The position numbers were made by a program, and so were the translations under genes. A stretch of 42,500 nucleotides of DNA from Symbiodinium natans. Lineage: Eukaryota > Sar > Dinophyceae > Suessiales > Symbiodiniaceae. The stretch lies in assembly GCA_905221605.1 (NCBI GenBank), contig CAJNDS010002226.1:1-42500 (forward strand). Direction: 5' to 3'. A model generated the notes under the pieces. It worked only from the letters and a program-made list of their open reading frames with translations. It was not told where the DNA came from and did no database searches. Positions within the stretch are counted from its first letter, which is position 1, and every line of letters begins with the position of its first letter. This document shows, one piece after another, positions 27,466-36,961 of the stretch.

Positions 27466-27536
27466 AACCCCGAAATCCGGAAACCCCGAAACTCTTAAGT
27501 GAGAGCTCCTCAAGGCCCAACTTCCAGTGTGGCGGG

Positions 27537-27618
27537 CTTTAGGGTTTAGGGGGTTCAGGGTTTGGGGTTTAGGGGTTTAGGGGGCTTAGGATACCCTAAA
27601 CCTTAAACCCTAAACCCT
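27537..27618. repeat. Head-to-head degenerate telomeric array
   Basis: TTTAGGG/TTTGGGG-type units up to CTTAGG, then ATA, then CCCTAAACCTTAAACCC units. Confidence 0.85.
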
Positions 27619-27782
27619 TAGGGTTTGAGTTGACATGCCCCCACATTCCCCAAACGCTGTAAACCCCTGTGCCCTGAAATCTGCTTTCTGCGAGTCTACC
27701 CTAAACCCTAAAACCTAACCCTAAGTATTGCGATTTCAGGGCTTCAGGGGCGTCTTCAAGTTGAAAAGGCAAAGGCCCAAAG

Positions 27783-27992
27783 TTTAGGGTTTAGGATATA
27801 TGGTTTAGGGTTTCGGGTGACCCTAAACCCTAAACCCTAAACCCTAAACCCTAAACCCTAAACCCTAAAAACCCTAAAAACCCTAAAAACCCTAAAAACC
27901 CTAAAAACCCTAAACACCCTAAACACCCTAAACCCTAAACCCTAAACCCTAAACCCTAAACCCTAAACCCTAAACCCTAAACCCTAAACCCT
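27783..27992. repeat. Head-to-head telomeric array with a CCCTAAAAA variant block
   Basis: TTTAGGG words (27783-27817) meet CCCTAAA units at GGG-TGA-CCC. Within the C-rich half, about five CCCTAAAAA nonamers and two CCCTAAACA units (about 27865-27930) sit between normal heptamers. Confidence 0.92.
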
Positions 27993-28084
27993 GCGCAGTT
28001 CAAGCAAGAGACAGTGCTCCTCTCGAGGGTCAGGTGAGGAAGCGTTGGCCTCTGCTTTTTTTCGTTCGTTGGCAGGAGCAGCTA

Positions 28085-28310
28085 CCCTAAAACCCTGAAC
28101 CCGAAACCCTAAAACCCCAAAACTCTAAGCCTAGAACAAGGCTTTTAGGGTTTAGGGTTTAGAGTTTTTAGGTTCCAAAGCAACGTTGGAGTGCAATATG
28201 ATTTTATGAAGGAATCGAACCCCTTAACAGCCGGCACCCCTGAACCCAAGCCCCAAACCCGAAGCCTTAAGCCCAAGCCCTAAACCCCGAACCCTAAACC
28301 CTAAACCTTT
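28085..28310. repeat. Scattered decayed telomeric words
   Basis: CCCTAAAACCCTGAACCCG (28085-28105), TTTAGGGTTTAGGGTTTAG (28147-28165) and CCCTAAACCCCGAACCC (28278-28306), separated by unique DNA. Confidence 0.7.
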
Positions 28311-28407
28311 CGCTTAACAAAGCCCTAGACCCTGTTCAGGTTTTATCGGTCTCGGGACTCTTTTAGCCTGGCGGCCATCCTTTTTAAAAGGGTTGGGGGG
28401 GGGGGGG

Positions 28408-28523
28408 ACATGTAGGGGCGCCCTAGTTCTAAATAGGGTTATAAGGGCCTTAAATTGGGTTACAGGCCTAACTATGTAGGTTATAACTCCCTTCGTATTA
28501 AAAATGAGAGGGCCCTACTTGTA
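28408..28523. mobile_element. Hairpin element, degenerate inverted ends
   Basis: ACATGTAGGGGCGCCCTAG at the left resembles the complement of GGGCCCTACTTGTAGGG at the right, and GGGTTATAAGGGCC pairs with GGCCTAACTATGTAGGTTAT. Only one copy. A two-unit TTTAGGG tract adjoins the right end. Confidence 0.45.
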
Positions 28524-29048
28524 GGGTTTAGGGTTTACATCGCAGGTATACAGGAACTCGAGAACTCATGGGTGATGCTACAAGCCGGGCCAAGAGAGAA
28601 CAGCCTGATCGTAAGATTTAGGGTTTAGGGTTTGGGGCTGTTCATCCATAGAGCCTAAACGGCTGCAATTTGAGGGTGTGAGAACTACACGCCGCAAAGC
28701 CAAACCCTCTAGCCCCTGCACCACAAAACCAAAACCAAACCTAACCCTACAGAAGCAGCCCCAGACCGTAAACCCCATGAAGGATAGTGGAGAGATCAAG
28801 TTAGAAGTACATCTCTAAGCCTATTCTATCCATGCTGTGCTCTAGGTTGTCTCGCTTGCAACTCTATATATATATATATATACTCACAACTCTTCACTGA
28901 ACTTACATCCTAAATCCGAACCCCGCTCATGGAACCGTGTCAGGAGTTGCGACTTCCTAAGGTTAAGGGTTTAGGGTTTGTGGTGCTAGAGAAGATTAGC
29001 TGCGAGATTGTGGGTCTACGAGCATTGCCAGCTGTTCGAGTGCTTTCA
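28524..29048. other. Unassigned sequence with one (TA)n run
   Basis: A GAACAGCC/GGCTGTTC inverted pair brackets a short TTTAGGG tract (28598-28643). (TA) of about 9 units at 28864-28882. A minus-strand 73-residue frame (28578-28799) spans the tract and is not supported. Confidence 0.4.
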
Positions 29049-29052
29049 ACTA

Positions 29053-29076
29053 AGGGTTTAGGGTTTAGGGTTTAGG
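29053..29076 (+). repeat. Short TTTAGGG island
   Basis: Three units. Confidence 0.9.
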
Positions 29077-29126
29077 GGATACCCCTTCTCAAGGGCAGAG
29101 AGCCCATGTCTGTCGAAGCCCATCCC

Positions 29127-29215
29127 ACCCTAAACCCTAAACCCTAAACCCTAAACCCTAGACCCTAAACCCTAAACCCTAAACCCTAAACCCTAAACCC
29201 TAAACCCTTAACCCT
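29127..29215 (-). repeat. CCCTAAA island (about 12 units)
   Basis: Clean apart from one CCCTAGA. The preceding TTTAGGG island is about 50 bp away in head-to-head polarity. Confidence 0.95.
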
Positions 29216-29379
29216 TCACCTTAAACCGAAGGGCGGGAGCTTCAGAAGGCAGACTTGAGCGACGTCGGCGCCATCGCCCGAGAACCGAAGGAAAGCATAG
29301 CCTTCGAACTCCACAGTCTGCGTCTTAAGGCTTAGGGCAGGTGATTTCTCGTTAGGTTCACACACAGATGTGTACTGTG

Positions 29380-29442
29380 TAAAAATATACGTATACATAC
29401 ATACATATACGTATATATATGTATATATATATATATACATAC
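29380..29442. repeat. (TA/CATA)n microsatellite
   Basis: ACATACATACATATACGTAT followed by a TATATATGTATATATAT-type run. Confidence 0.9.
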
Positions 29443-29835
29443 AAACCCTATACCCAACACCCTAAACCCTAAACCCCTCAACCCTAAATCGTGAAGGGTT
29501 TGGATTTGCGAGGGGCGTCTTAGGGTTGAGCAGGTGCAGGGAGATACCGAGGCAACCCGGGAAGGGAACTTACATCTGGTAGCTCTGTAATGGGAGTGCG
29601 GCAGCTTCTCCGTGTATGTCATCAAGATTCTTTGGGTTCCGTGTGTAAGGGTTCACCCTATACCCCCTAAAGCCTGTTGTAGTCTTTGAGTCAGGCCCTG
29701 GCTTTTCACCCGAAAGAACTGCCGGTCTGATTGCATGGAGCGAAAGGCGCATGCCAGCTTTGCCAAAGCTGCCAAAGCTCTGGGTTGAAGTTTAAACCCT
29801 TAAAGCTGAGGGTTGAGGTCTATGTTGAGCCTGAG

Positions 29836-29837
<2 letters not shown>

Positions 29838-29868
<31 letters not shown>

Positions 29869-29918
29869 CTGTCTATCTATATGTATATATATATATATAC
29901 ACATGTATATATAGAAAT
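29838..29918. repeat. (TA)n microsatellite with CTGTCTATC interruption
   Basis: Two TA runs separated by CTGTCTATCTATATG. Confidence 0.9.
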
Positions 29919-30138
29919 GAATACGTATACATACCGGTTGGCAGAGGGCCGCAGTGTCGTTCGAAGTTCCAGTGACCAGCAAAATGGGCTAAGGGGTTTA
30001 GGGTGGACCGTCCTGCCTCGGTTGAAGCTTGAGCGCTTGCGGCCTCTCGGAAGATACCTTGGACCAGGATAAAGGCAGCCGTCCTAAGTTGCCTGGTTTG
30101 CGGAATGCCGTAAAGACCAGCACCAGCATTATCACGAC

Positions 30139-30222
30139 AACGACGATGACGACGCCCACGACTTCCACTACTCCTCCTCCTCCTCCTGCTGGTGGTGCTG
30201 GTGCTGGTGCTGGAGCGAGGGC
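30139..30222. repeat. Imperfect trinucleotide tract
   Basis: GACGACGATGACGACGCC, then CTCCTCCTCCTCCTG, then GGTGCTGGTGCTGGTGCTGG. Frames on both strands stay open across it, which is expected from the repeat. Confidence 0.8.
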
Positions 30223-30231
30223 ATGGTTCGT

Positions 30232-30490
30232 TAAGACAGACGTTATCATCGTGCGGGCATGGATGCTCTGGCCATTCGCGTGCACTGCTGTACCCGGGAC
30301 CTTTTCACCATGCGTGCATGGATGCTCTGGCCATGCATGCGCAGGCGCGGGCAACACGGAAGTTAGCATCGTACGGGCATGGGTGCTCTGACCTTTCACA
30401 CGAACTGGTAGCATGGATGCTATCATCATGCGGAATGCGGGCATGGATGCTCTGGCCAGTCACATGCAGAGCAAACATGGTCGCTTGCAT
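30232..30490 (+). repeat. Tandem repeat with core GCGGGCATGGATGCTCTGGCC
   Basis: Four imperfect units of about 60-70 bp. Each has an ATCGTGCGGGCATGGATGCT-like word, CTGGCCA and a variable GC-rich tail. Inverted relatives of the core lie at 38540-38660. Confidence 0.78.
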
Positions 30491-30799
30491 CGTACAGGTC
30501 CGTCAAATCTGATTCTACGTTTTAAAAAGCAAAAGCACGAAGAATATACACAGCTCAAAATTGCAAAGCCAAATGGTCCACAATGAGTTTTCAGTGGCTG
30601 TTTTGGCACATTTTTATCGAACTGCCCAGGGAACAAGCAGCATTTCTCACCAACACATGAAAAAGAGGCAAGCGTTCCCCACTTAAACCCCATTACTTCT
30701 TCTTGTTCTTCTTCAGGTAGCTTGCAAGGCTTTTCGAAAAGGTGTCAAGAATTCACCTTTGAGCAGATTAACCTTAAGGGAATACAGGTCACTTCTCCT
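30491..30799. other. Unassigned sequence
   Basis: Unique, moderately AT-rich, ending in a TTCTTCTTGTTCTTCTTCAG pyrimidine tract at 30697-30718. That tract could act as a splice acceptor, but no exon can be supported beyond it. Confidence 0.35.
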
Positions 30800-30834
30800 T
30801 CTACTACTACTACTACTGCTACTACAACTACTAG

Positions 30835-30908
<74 letters not shown>

Positions 30909-31125
30909 CTACTCCTACTCCTACTCCTACTCCTACTCCTACTCCTACTCCTACTCCTACTCCTACTCCCAATCCTACTCCCACTGCCACTCCTACTCCT
31001 ATACCTCCTATACTCCTACTCCTCATCTACTCCTACTCCTACTACTCCTGTACTCCTACTCCCCCTCCTACTCCCACTCCCACTACTCCCACTCCCTCGA
31101 CTACGACTTCCACCACGACCACTAC
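30800..31125. repeat. (CTA)n, then (CTACTC)n, then decayed (CTCCTA)n
   Basis: About 35 CTA units (30800-30906), then about 10 CTCCTA hexamers (to about 30968), then drifting CTACTCCCAC words. PolyT, polyL and polyV frames are artefacts. Confidence 0.93.
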
Positions 31126-31279
31126 TCTGATATTCAACTCCTTCTTGCGTGGTCAAGTGTCCAAAAGGCAGGCGTGGGGAACCCAAGCTTCAGGAGCCTG
31201 GGGTGGCGGCGTGAGTGTTTGGGTCGTACTTGAAGGCTGACGGGTGGTTACTGCGGGTTGAGGGTTTAGGGGTTTCATT

Positions 31280-31390
31280 ACCCTAAGGGTCCATGTACCT
31301 GATTATTCTGTACTTGGGCCTTAAAGTCCCTAATTAGGAGGTACTTTAAGGCCCAAGTATTCCCTATTTAGGTACATGGACCCTTAGGGT
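31280..31390. repeat. Long perfect-armed hairpin, 48-nt arms
   Basis: Arms at 31280-31327 and 31343-31390. The outer 21 bp and inner 17 bp pair perfectly, separated by a 10-bp mismatched bubble, with a 15-nt loop. The stem begins with ACCCTAAGGGTCCATGTACC. It is probably a MITE. No target duplication is clear. Confidence 0.85.
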
Positions 31391-31784
31391 TAAGGAGCTA
31401 GGGACCAGGGTTTAGGGTATCACCCTATTCAGGGTGCTTCTGATCCAACTTCTGACTACCCCTGAACCTTCGCGCGGGCTTGAGGGCTGAGCATCACTGG
31501 TTTCAAAAGGGGATCTCTTAAGAACAGGCTATGGAGCACCGTAACCCCTAAACCCAAAGCCCTAACCCTAAACCCTAAACTCTCAACCCGAAACCCTGCT
31601 TTGCTTTTGGGTTGAAGCCTCAACCCTAACACCACTCTGGGGTTCCGTAGGCTTTGCTCGGCTAGCCTCAGCCGTGGGGCCACCTAAAGCCCTCGACTCG
31701 GCAAAAAGTATGCGCTAAGGGTTTAGGGTTTTTTAAGGTTTCGGGTTTACGGGTTAGGGGTTTGGGTTTAGGGTTTAGGTATCC
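31391..31784. other. Unassigned sequence with decayed telomeric words
   Basis: CCCTAACCCTAAACCCTAAA at 31561-31580 and GGGTTTAGG-like words near 31715-31780. No gene supported. Confidence 0.4.
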
Positions 31785-32284
31785 CCTCCTTGCCCGTCTC
31801 TTCTCCCCCCCACCCCCGGTGGTTCATGCTCTGTGGTTCATGGTGGCTTTAGGGTGCAGGGGCAGGCGATAGGGTTTAGGGTTTTCACTCTGCTCTCCGT
31901 GGGTCATGGTGGAGTTAGAGTTTTTGCGGGGTGTAGGGTTGAGGTGCAGGTTTACGGTTTCCCTGCTCCTCTACATGGTTCGTGGTGGGTTCACGGTTCA
32001 GGGTTTGGCGTTCAGGGTTGATGCAGTTTAGATTCTGACAAGGCGGTTAAGGTTCGGGTTTGCCCTCTTCCCTTCCGCGGCTCATGGTGGGTTTAGGTTC
32101 TCGCGCTTAGCTTAGCTTTGGAGCAGACCCTGGAAAAAAGCATACACTTTTTAGGTATAAGTAGCTATAATAGGAACCCAGAACCAAAAAAAGTATTAAA
32201 GTATAGTACTCCAAAACCCAGTTAGGGTTCAGGGTTCAGGGATTCGGTTTGGGGTTTCCCTCTCCCCCTATCTGGTGCGTGGTA
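31785..32284 (+). repeat. Imperfect tandem repeat, about 70-105 bp unit
   Basis: Each unit has a pyrimidine-rich start (CCTCTTCCC-like), GTGGTTCATGGTGGGTTTAG and a telomere-like GGGTTCAGGGTTT tail. CATGGTGG or CGTGGTGG recurs near 31838, 31906, 31981 and 32085. A MITE-1 copy interrupts the fourth unit, and a family C element ends the fifth. Confidence 0.72.
32111..32221. mobile_element. MITE-1 copy 2 (111 bp) with TTAG target duplication
   Basis: CTTAGCTTTGGAGCA at the left and TACTCCAAAACCCAG at the right, flanked by TTAG at 32107-32110 and 32222-32225. The target TTAG belongs to a telomere-like TTAGGGTTCAGGG stretch. Confidence 0.85.
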
Positions 32285-32378
32285 CTTGGAGGTTCATGAA
32301 GCCCCTAAAGTGCCCTAACATGAATATAAGTACCGTTATAAGCGTTACAGGTACAGTTAAGTACCATGAACCTCCAAG
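32285..32378. mobile_element. Family C MITE-like element, copy 3, TA-flanked (94 bp)
   Basis: CTTGGAGGTTCATG and CATGAACCTCCAAG are exact 14-bp inverted ends, bounded by TA at 32283-32284 and 32379-32380. The best-preserved copy of the family. Confidence 0.85.
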
Positions 32379-32388
32379 TATTGTCAGA

Positions 32389-32421
32389 TTTTTTTTTTTT
32401 TTTTTTTTGGGGGGGGGGGGG
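32389..32421. repeat. Poly-T/poly-G tract
   Basis: About 20 T followed by 13 G, then a duplicated TGCTCAGGATCT word. Confidence 0.9.
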
Positions 32422-32537
32422 TGCTCAGGATCTTGCTCAGGATCTTGGGTTGCTTGACGAGTGGCGCTTCTGTCACCTCGTCTTCTGGCATGGACGGAGG
32501 CAGCCCACGCAGAAGCCACAAGTCCTCGGCTTCTGCC

Positions 32538-32700
32538 CTTAAACCCTAAACCCTAAACCCTAAATCCTAAACCCTAAACCCTAAACCCTTTGGGCAACGG
32601 ACTTTGAGGTGCAAACCCCAAGCCCTAGACCCTAGACCCTAAACCCTAAACCCTAAACCCTTGGGTTTACGGATGTTTAAGGCACAAGCCCCAAACCCAA
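32538..32700 (-). repeat. Tandem duplication of CCCTAAA island plus adjoining sequence
   Basis: Two CCCTAAA islands (about 32538-32589 and 32627-32660) are each followed by a related 40-bp segment with ACGGA, AAGG/GAGG and CAAGCCCCAAACCC/CAAACCCCAAGCCC. The unit of island plus tail appears duplicated at about 73 bp. Confidence 0.75.
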
Positions 32701-33129
32701 AACGCCTGGGCCTTCATCCCTTGCGAAACGCGGTTTGAAGGGAACCCCAAGAATCCCAAGTCCCTGAATCCTACATGCGCCCTATTGCAGCTCTGGCTTT
32801 AGGGCTTCGGGTTAAGGGTCTAGGGTTTGGGGTTTAGGTTTAGGATCTGGGTTTACCTTCCCAGCAAGCAGTCGGAGTGCTTCGGAAGTTCGTGGGCAGC
32901 TCCTACCTATGTGCAGGGCTTCGACAGGAAGGCGAAAACCCCACAAAGCCAACCCGACTCTAGGGTTTAGGGTTAGGGTTTAGGACTTAAGGATTTAGGG
33001 CTTAGGGTTTAGGACCAGCCAAGCGGCTACTTCGGCATAAGCTGGATTGATCGCCTTGGGGAAACGTAGGCCAACCCTGACAAAAACCGGAACCTCCAGG
33101 CCTTCTGTGCTGGCTTGGGACAAGTCTGG
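32701..33129. other. Unassigned sequence with decayed TTTAGGG words
   Basis: GGGTTTGGGGTTTAGG near 32822 and TTTAGGGTTAGGGTTTAGG near 32964. No supported gene. Confidence 0.4.
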
Positions 33130-33227
33130 CTGGTTCTTAGTAGGGAATGAGGGAATGAGGTACCCTATATCGTCCCTTGAAGGGTATTCAAAGGGCGCAA
33201 ATTCCGTCATTCCCTACTAAGAACCAG
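33130..33227. mobile_element. Hairpin element with 21-bp perfect inverted ends (98 bp)
   Basis: CTGGTTCTTAGTAGGGAATG plus A at 33130-33150 is exactly inverted at 33207-33227. Interior non-coding. No target duplication seen. Probably a MITE, single copy here. Confidence 0.75.
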
Positions 33228-33295
33228 GGAAAAGTTGTTGGGCCGGGGCTGGGAGCGGGACGGCCTTGTTCTGGGCCTCTTTCATGTAGCTAAAG

Positions 33296-33512
33296 TTGGG
33301 ATGTTCCGCCTTGTACGAACAGCCCTTCAGAGGGATTGTGCCCCCTATTCTAATCCTTAGCTTTGGCGTAGACCCTGGAAAAAAAAGTATACACTTTTTA
33401 GGTATAAGTAGCTATAATAGGAACCCAGAACCAAAAAAAAGTATTAAAGTATAGTACTCCAAAACCCAGAATCCCTATTCAGGACTGTTGGCATAAGGGG
33501 GAACATCTCATC
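33296..33512. mobile_element. Family A element, copy 3, hosting a nested MITE-1
   Basis: Left end TTGGGATGTTCCGCC, right end AAGGGGGAACATCTCATC, with AAAG at 33292-33295 and 33513-33516. Removing the MITE-1 and its AATC duplication leaves 99 bp, colinear with the other family A copies (CTATTCTAATCCCTATTCAG). Confidence 0.8.
33356..33469. mobile_element. MITE-1 copy 3 (114 bp), nested, with AATC target duplication
   Basis: CTTAGCTTTGGCGTA and TACTCCAAAACCCAG ends. AATC at 33352-33355 and 33470-33473. Comparison with uninterrupted family A copies (CTAATCCCTATT) confirms the empty site. Confidence 0.88.
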
Positions 33513-33583
33513 AAAGCCTGCAAGACTTCAATTCAGACTCAAAACTTTAAGGCTTCAACGCTTGACTCCGGAGCCTCCCGGAC

Positions 33584-33741
33584 CCTAAACCCTAAACCCT
33601 AAACCCTAAACCCTAAACCCTAAACCCTAAACCCTAAACCCTAAACCCTAAACCCTAAACCCTAAACCCTAAACCCTAAACCCTAAACCCTAAACCCGGC
33701 CCTAAGCCCTAAACCCTAAACCCTAAACCCTAAACCCTAAA
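33584..33741 (-). repeat. CCCTAAA island (about 21 units) interrupted by CCCGGCCCTAAG
   Basis: About 16 units to 33697, then CCCGGCCCTAAG, then five more. CCCGG-CCCTAA also marks the left edge (33577-33588), so the interruption may duplicate the edge. Confidence 0.93.
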
Positions 33742-34550
33742 TTCTGAACCGCTTTTCAATGTTGCCCCCTCAAAAGCTTGATCGCCTGGCTGGTCTTTAT
33801 GGGCTTTGAAGGGAACTCAGACGGCAGCATGTCGCACTACTACGAATTCAACCCTAAGCCCTAATCGCACTAAACCCTGAACCACATGAGAGCCTTGGGG
33901 ATTCAGGGTGGGCGTTTGGAAACCAGGAGAGGAGAGACCCCAGGACCTTGAGGGTTTGAAGATACGTCCGTCTTCCACAGGGGAAGATCGCAACCCTAAA
34001 GCCTTGACTGGTATAGGGTTTAGGGCTTGGGGTTTAGGGTAACTGCAAACAAGTCACCGCAAGCCCCGTTTGAGGCGGGTTCATGTAGTGCATTGGCGCA
34101 CGCCAGAGTTGCACGAAGAACCCCCCACCCCCCGCCCCACCCCGCCACGAGCTTTTCAAGCCTACGTCTTTGAGGTTCCATATCTTATCATGTCTTGAGG
34201 TGTGCCCTCAGGCCCGTGTTTTTTTCAGGAGCACTGGACCGGTACAGGGAGTAAGGTCGATGGTTGAATCTTGGGTGGGGGGGGAAGGAGTATTACCTTG
34301 AGCCAAACCCTTCGCATGACAAGCCTGTGCTGCTTGGGTGCAGTCCTTTGGGTTTAGAGGGCTCTCTGGCTTTAAGGTTCAAACCCTAAACCCTACACCC
34401 TCAACCTAAAAGATGTTGGGCTTTGCGGCTTGGCAATTTTGGGAGGAGGGGGGGGTGTTGAACTTCAGAGTGGATCTGCAAAGTGTATAGGAAGCCAACT
34501 AGCATTCAACGTCTGCCCATTTTTGCGTACAGGGAATTATACAGGGAACC
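33742..34550. other. Unassigned sequence with rare telomeric words
   Basis: TTTAGGGCTTGGGGTTTAGGG at 34019-34039, CCCTAAACCCTACACCC at 34384-34400, and a C-rich patch near 34122-34145. No supported gene or element. Confidence 0.4.
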
Positions 34551-34552
34551 TG

Positions 34553-34571
34553 CCCCCCCCCCCCCCCCCCC
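34553..34571. repeat. Poly-C tract
   Basis: About 19 C residues followed by AAGAAAAAAAC. Confidence 0.9.
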
Positions 34572-34708
34572 AAGAAAAAAACTAGAGAACGGTTGTCCCG
34601 AAAACATGTTAAGAAATCACGCCTCATCCATCACGACATCCATGACGACATCCCTCCATGCGTCAACAACAAACGAAGAAGCTTCACGAAAACCACCAGC
34701 AAGGTCCC

Positions 34709-34903
34709 CAAACCCTAAACCCTAAACCCTAAACCCTAAACCCTAAACCCTAAACCCTAAACCCTAAACCCTAAACCCTAAACCCTAAACCCTAAACCCT
34801 AAAACCCTAACCCTAAACCCTAAACCCTAAACCCTAAACCCTAAACCCTAAACCCTAAACCCTAAACCCTAAACCCTAAACCCTAAACCCTAAACCCTAA
34901 ACC
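34709..34903 (-). repeat. CCCTAAA island (about 28 units)
   Basis: Very homogeneous, with one slipped pair (CCCTAAAACCCTAACCC) near 34797-34813. One of the cleanest long arrays. Confidence 0.96.
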
Positions 34904-35238
34904 GACACAAAGCGAACGAGGCGGACCTGAGCCCTCACCTGCGCCTAGGCCAGATCCTTGCAAGCAACAACCGCTGCTGGTGTTAGAAATGACGTGCGAA
35001 CACTTCGCCAGCGTCCTTTGAAGGAGGGAAGGGGCCACATTACTAGTTCAGGGTTGCGATAATCTTACAAATTGGAAATGTGTTTTCCTTGTTGGGTTTT
35101 AAGTACCCTTACAAATGGTAAAAAGTGACCCAACTATGACAAAGATTCAGGGCCCACAAAACTACCCTTAGAACCGTGAACGCACTTGGAAGCCTATGTC
35201 TCGGACACCAGCATCAAGGGATTCAGGAGGGACGCTGA
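34904..35238. other. Unassigned sequence
   Basis: A weak inverted pair (CTTGTTGGGTTTTAAGTACC and GGTAAAAAGTGACCCAACTA) lies at 35088-35138. It may be another decayed hairpin element. Confidence 0.35.
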
Positions 35239-35239
35239 T

Positions 35240-35314
35240 AAGGGTTTAGGGTTTAGGGTTTAGGGTTTAGGGTTTAGGGTTTAGGGTTTAGGGTTTAGGG
35301 TTTAGGGTTTAGGG
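35240..35314 (+). repeat. TTTAGGG island (about 10 units)
   Basis: Clean units followed by TATATATATGG. Confidence 0.95.
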
Positions 35315-35454
35315 TATATATATGGACCTTCGCGGTAAATGTAGGGGCTACTTAGGGAGATGGGGACTATGTAAGGATATAGGCCTCACAGTGAACCCCC
35401 GAAGCCTGGAGTGAAAACCGATTGAAGGCCTCGACTTCTAACCCCAAATCATAA

Positions 35455-35585
35455 AGGACCCTAAACCTAAAACCCTGAAGGAAAATAAGAACCTAAACCC
35501 TAAACCCTTAACCCTTACAGCTTCACCCTTAAACCCAAAACCCTAAAGGACCCTAAACTCCAACCCTAAACTCTGAACCCAAATC
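35455..35585 (-). repeat. Decayed CCCTAAA words with AAAGGACCCTAAA
   Basis: AAGGACCCTAAACC occurs twice (35456 and about 35546), along with CCCTAAACCCTTAACCC words. Confidence 0.65.
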
Positions 35586-36235
35586 GGGACCCTTGAGCGT
35601 CATTGGGGTTCAAGGGGCATGGGATGGGTCTTGGGCTTTAGGACTTCGTAGGGGTGAGGGCAAGGCATGCCTAAACCACCGACCACGCGCAGCAAGCCTT
35701 TTAGAGCCACATCACATCAGTCGGTGAAGGCCAGAAAGCCTTCCTCAGCTCTCCTGCCAGAGTTGAGGTCTTCGGGCATGCTTAGTGGCCACTAATTCCC
35801 GAATCCTTCTGCACTCACACACTACACCCTCAACAGCTAATACCGACTTGCAATGGCAGGGTTCAGGTGATGTGTGTTTGGTTGTTGCCACTCTGAACCA
35901 ACTTACACTTGCAAAGTCGACGTGATGTGTGCTTGGTTGTGGGCGCTCTGAATGACAGCGAGGCATGAGAGCATCGTCACACCAAATCCTACCCTATACA
36001 CTCAAACCTCGTAGACGCCCCGTTAAAACGTCAGCGTCACAGTGGCAACTGTACATTGATATAACAACAGGCCATAATGATTATCGCCAGGACTATCCGA
36101 CAACGGCAGGCTCACTAATCTTGTCAATACGATCAATCGTCGCAAGATTATGAATATTGGCAATGTTGTTCAGCAATCCAAGGAATATCCGCAAATCATT
36201 AAGATAACACGCATCGTTCATACAACCAAAACCAT
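35586..36235. other. Unassigned sequence with a 53-bp-spaced direct repeat
   Basis: GTGATGTGTGTTTGGTTGTT plus CTCTGAA (35867-35898) recurs at 35921-35953 as GTGATGTGTGCTTGGTTGTG plus CTCTGAA. No gene supported. Confidence 0.4.
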
Positions 36236-36347
36236 CTTACTAGCCCAGCAACCATATTATAATAAGGGCACACTGTTTTTGGTTGGTTACTTGAAAAAGG
36301 AACCCAGAACCAACAAAAAGGGTAAAGGGTACCACTGGGCTACCAAG
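36236..36347 (+). mobile_element. MITE-2 copy 3 (112 bp), uninterrupted
   Basis: CTTACTAGCCCAGCAACC at the left and ACTGGGCTACCAAG at the right, with the core AATAAGGGCACACTG and GGTTGGTTACTTG. No perfect flanking duplication (CCAT versus GATA). It is the reference for the two interrupted copies. Confidence 0.78.
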
Positions 36348-36785
36348 GATAATATGATCCCAATGACTTCGAGCTGTCATAGTCTGAATTGGATTCATTG
36401 TGTGATCCATTCGTGGAGGGGGTCCGACGAAGACTCGATGCAACAGCATGAGTTCGGGATCCTGGTCTTCATGTCATACAGTTTCTGAACCACCCCCATG
36501 AAAAAAGGCACCTGAGAGAACCAAAACGACTTCCATATGCATTAGAAGTTCAGGCCTGTTCGCGGCCCTGCTGCATCCACCTCTCCCACATTCTAAGAAA
36601 ACAAAGGAACATCACATAATATTCTTGATATAGCCCAAAATACATCGAGTGACAGCTTACATAATGAATATACAAATTCAACCTTTCTGATACCAGTTCT
36701 TGAGTTCCGAAAGGCTCGCCCGATACAGCTCCCAGAATCAAGCATAGCCGGGTCCTTGCAGCTCATGCCTCTTTTACGGCGGTAT
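36348..36785. other. Unassigned AT-rich unique sequence
   Basis: Short frames on both strands, one of which (36150-36488) reads through the MITE. No supported gene. Confidence 0.35.
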
Positions 36786-36830
36786 AAACCCTAAACCCTA
36801 AACCCTAAACCCTAAACCCTAAATCCTCAG
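36786..36830 (-). repeat. CCCTAAA island (6 units)
   Basis: Clean units, followed by a G-rich patch (36831-36850). Confidence 0.95.
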
Positions 36831-36961
36831 GGGGGGAGGGGGGCGGGGAGTAGCTATAGGGAACCCTCCCTGGCCTTGCATAGCGCAAGCCTACCTGTGG
36901 TCGTGCCTGGAAGCAATTATATGAACCAGAGGTCTTTCGGGGAGGGGGAGGGAAGCATGTA

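Noticed and set aside
28200-28240. Possible tRNA T-arm (GGTTCGATTCC on the minus strand)
   Set aside because: Only a weak T stem with a wobble pair could be drawn. No matching acceptor, D or anticodon arms were found.
35088-35138. Another hairpin element (TTGGGTTTTAAGTACC / GGTAAAAAGTGACCCAA)
   Set aside because: The pairing is short and imperfect, with no second copy or flanking duplication in the window. Left as unassigned.
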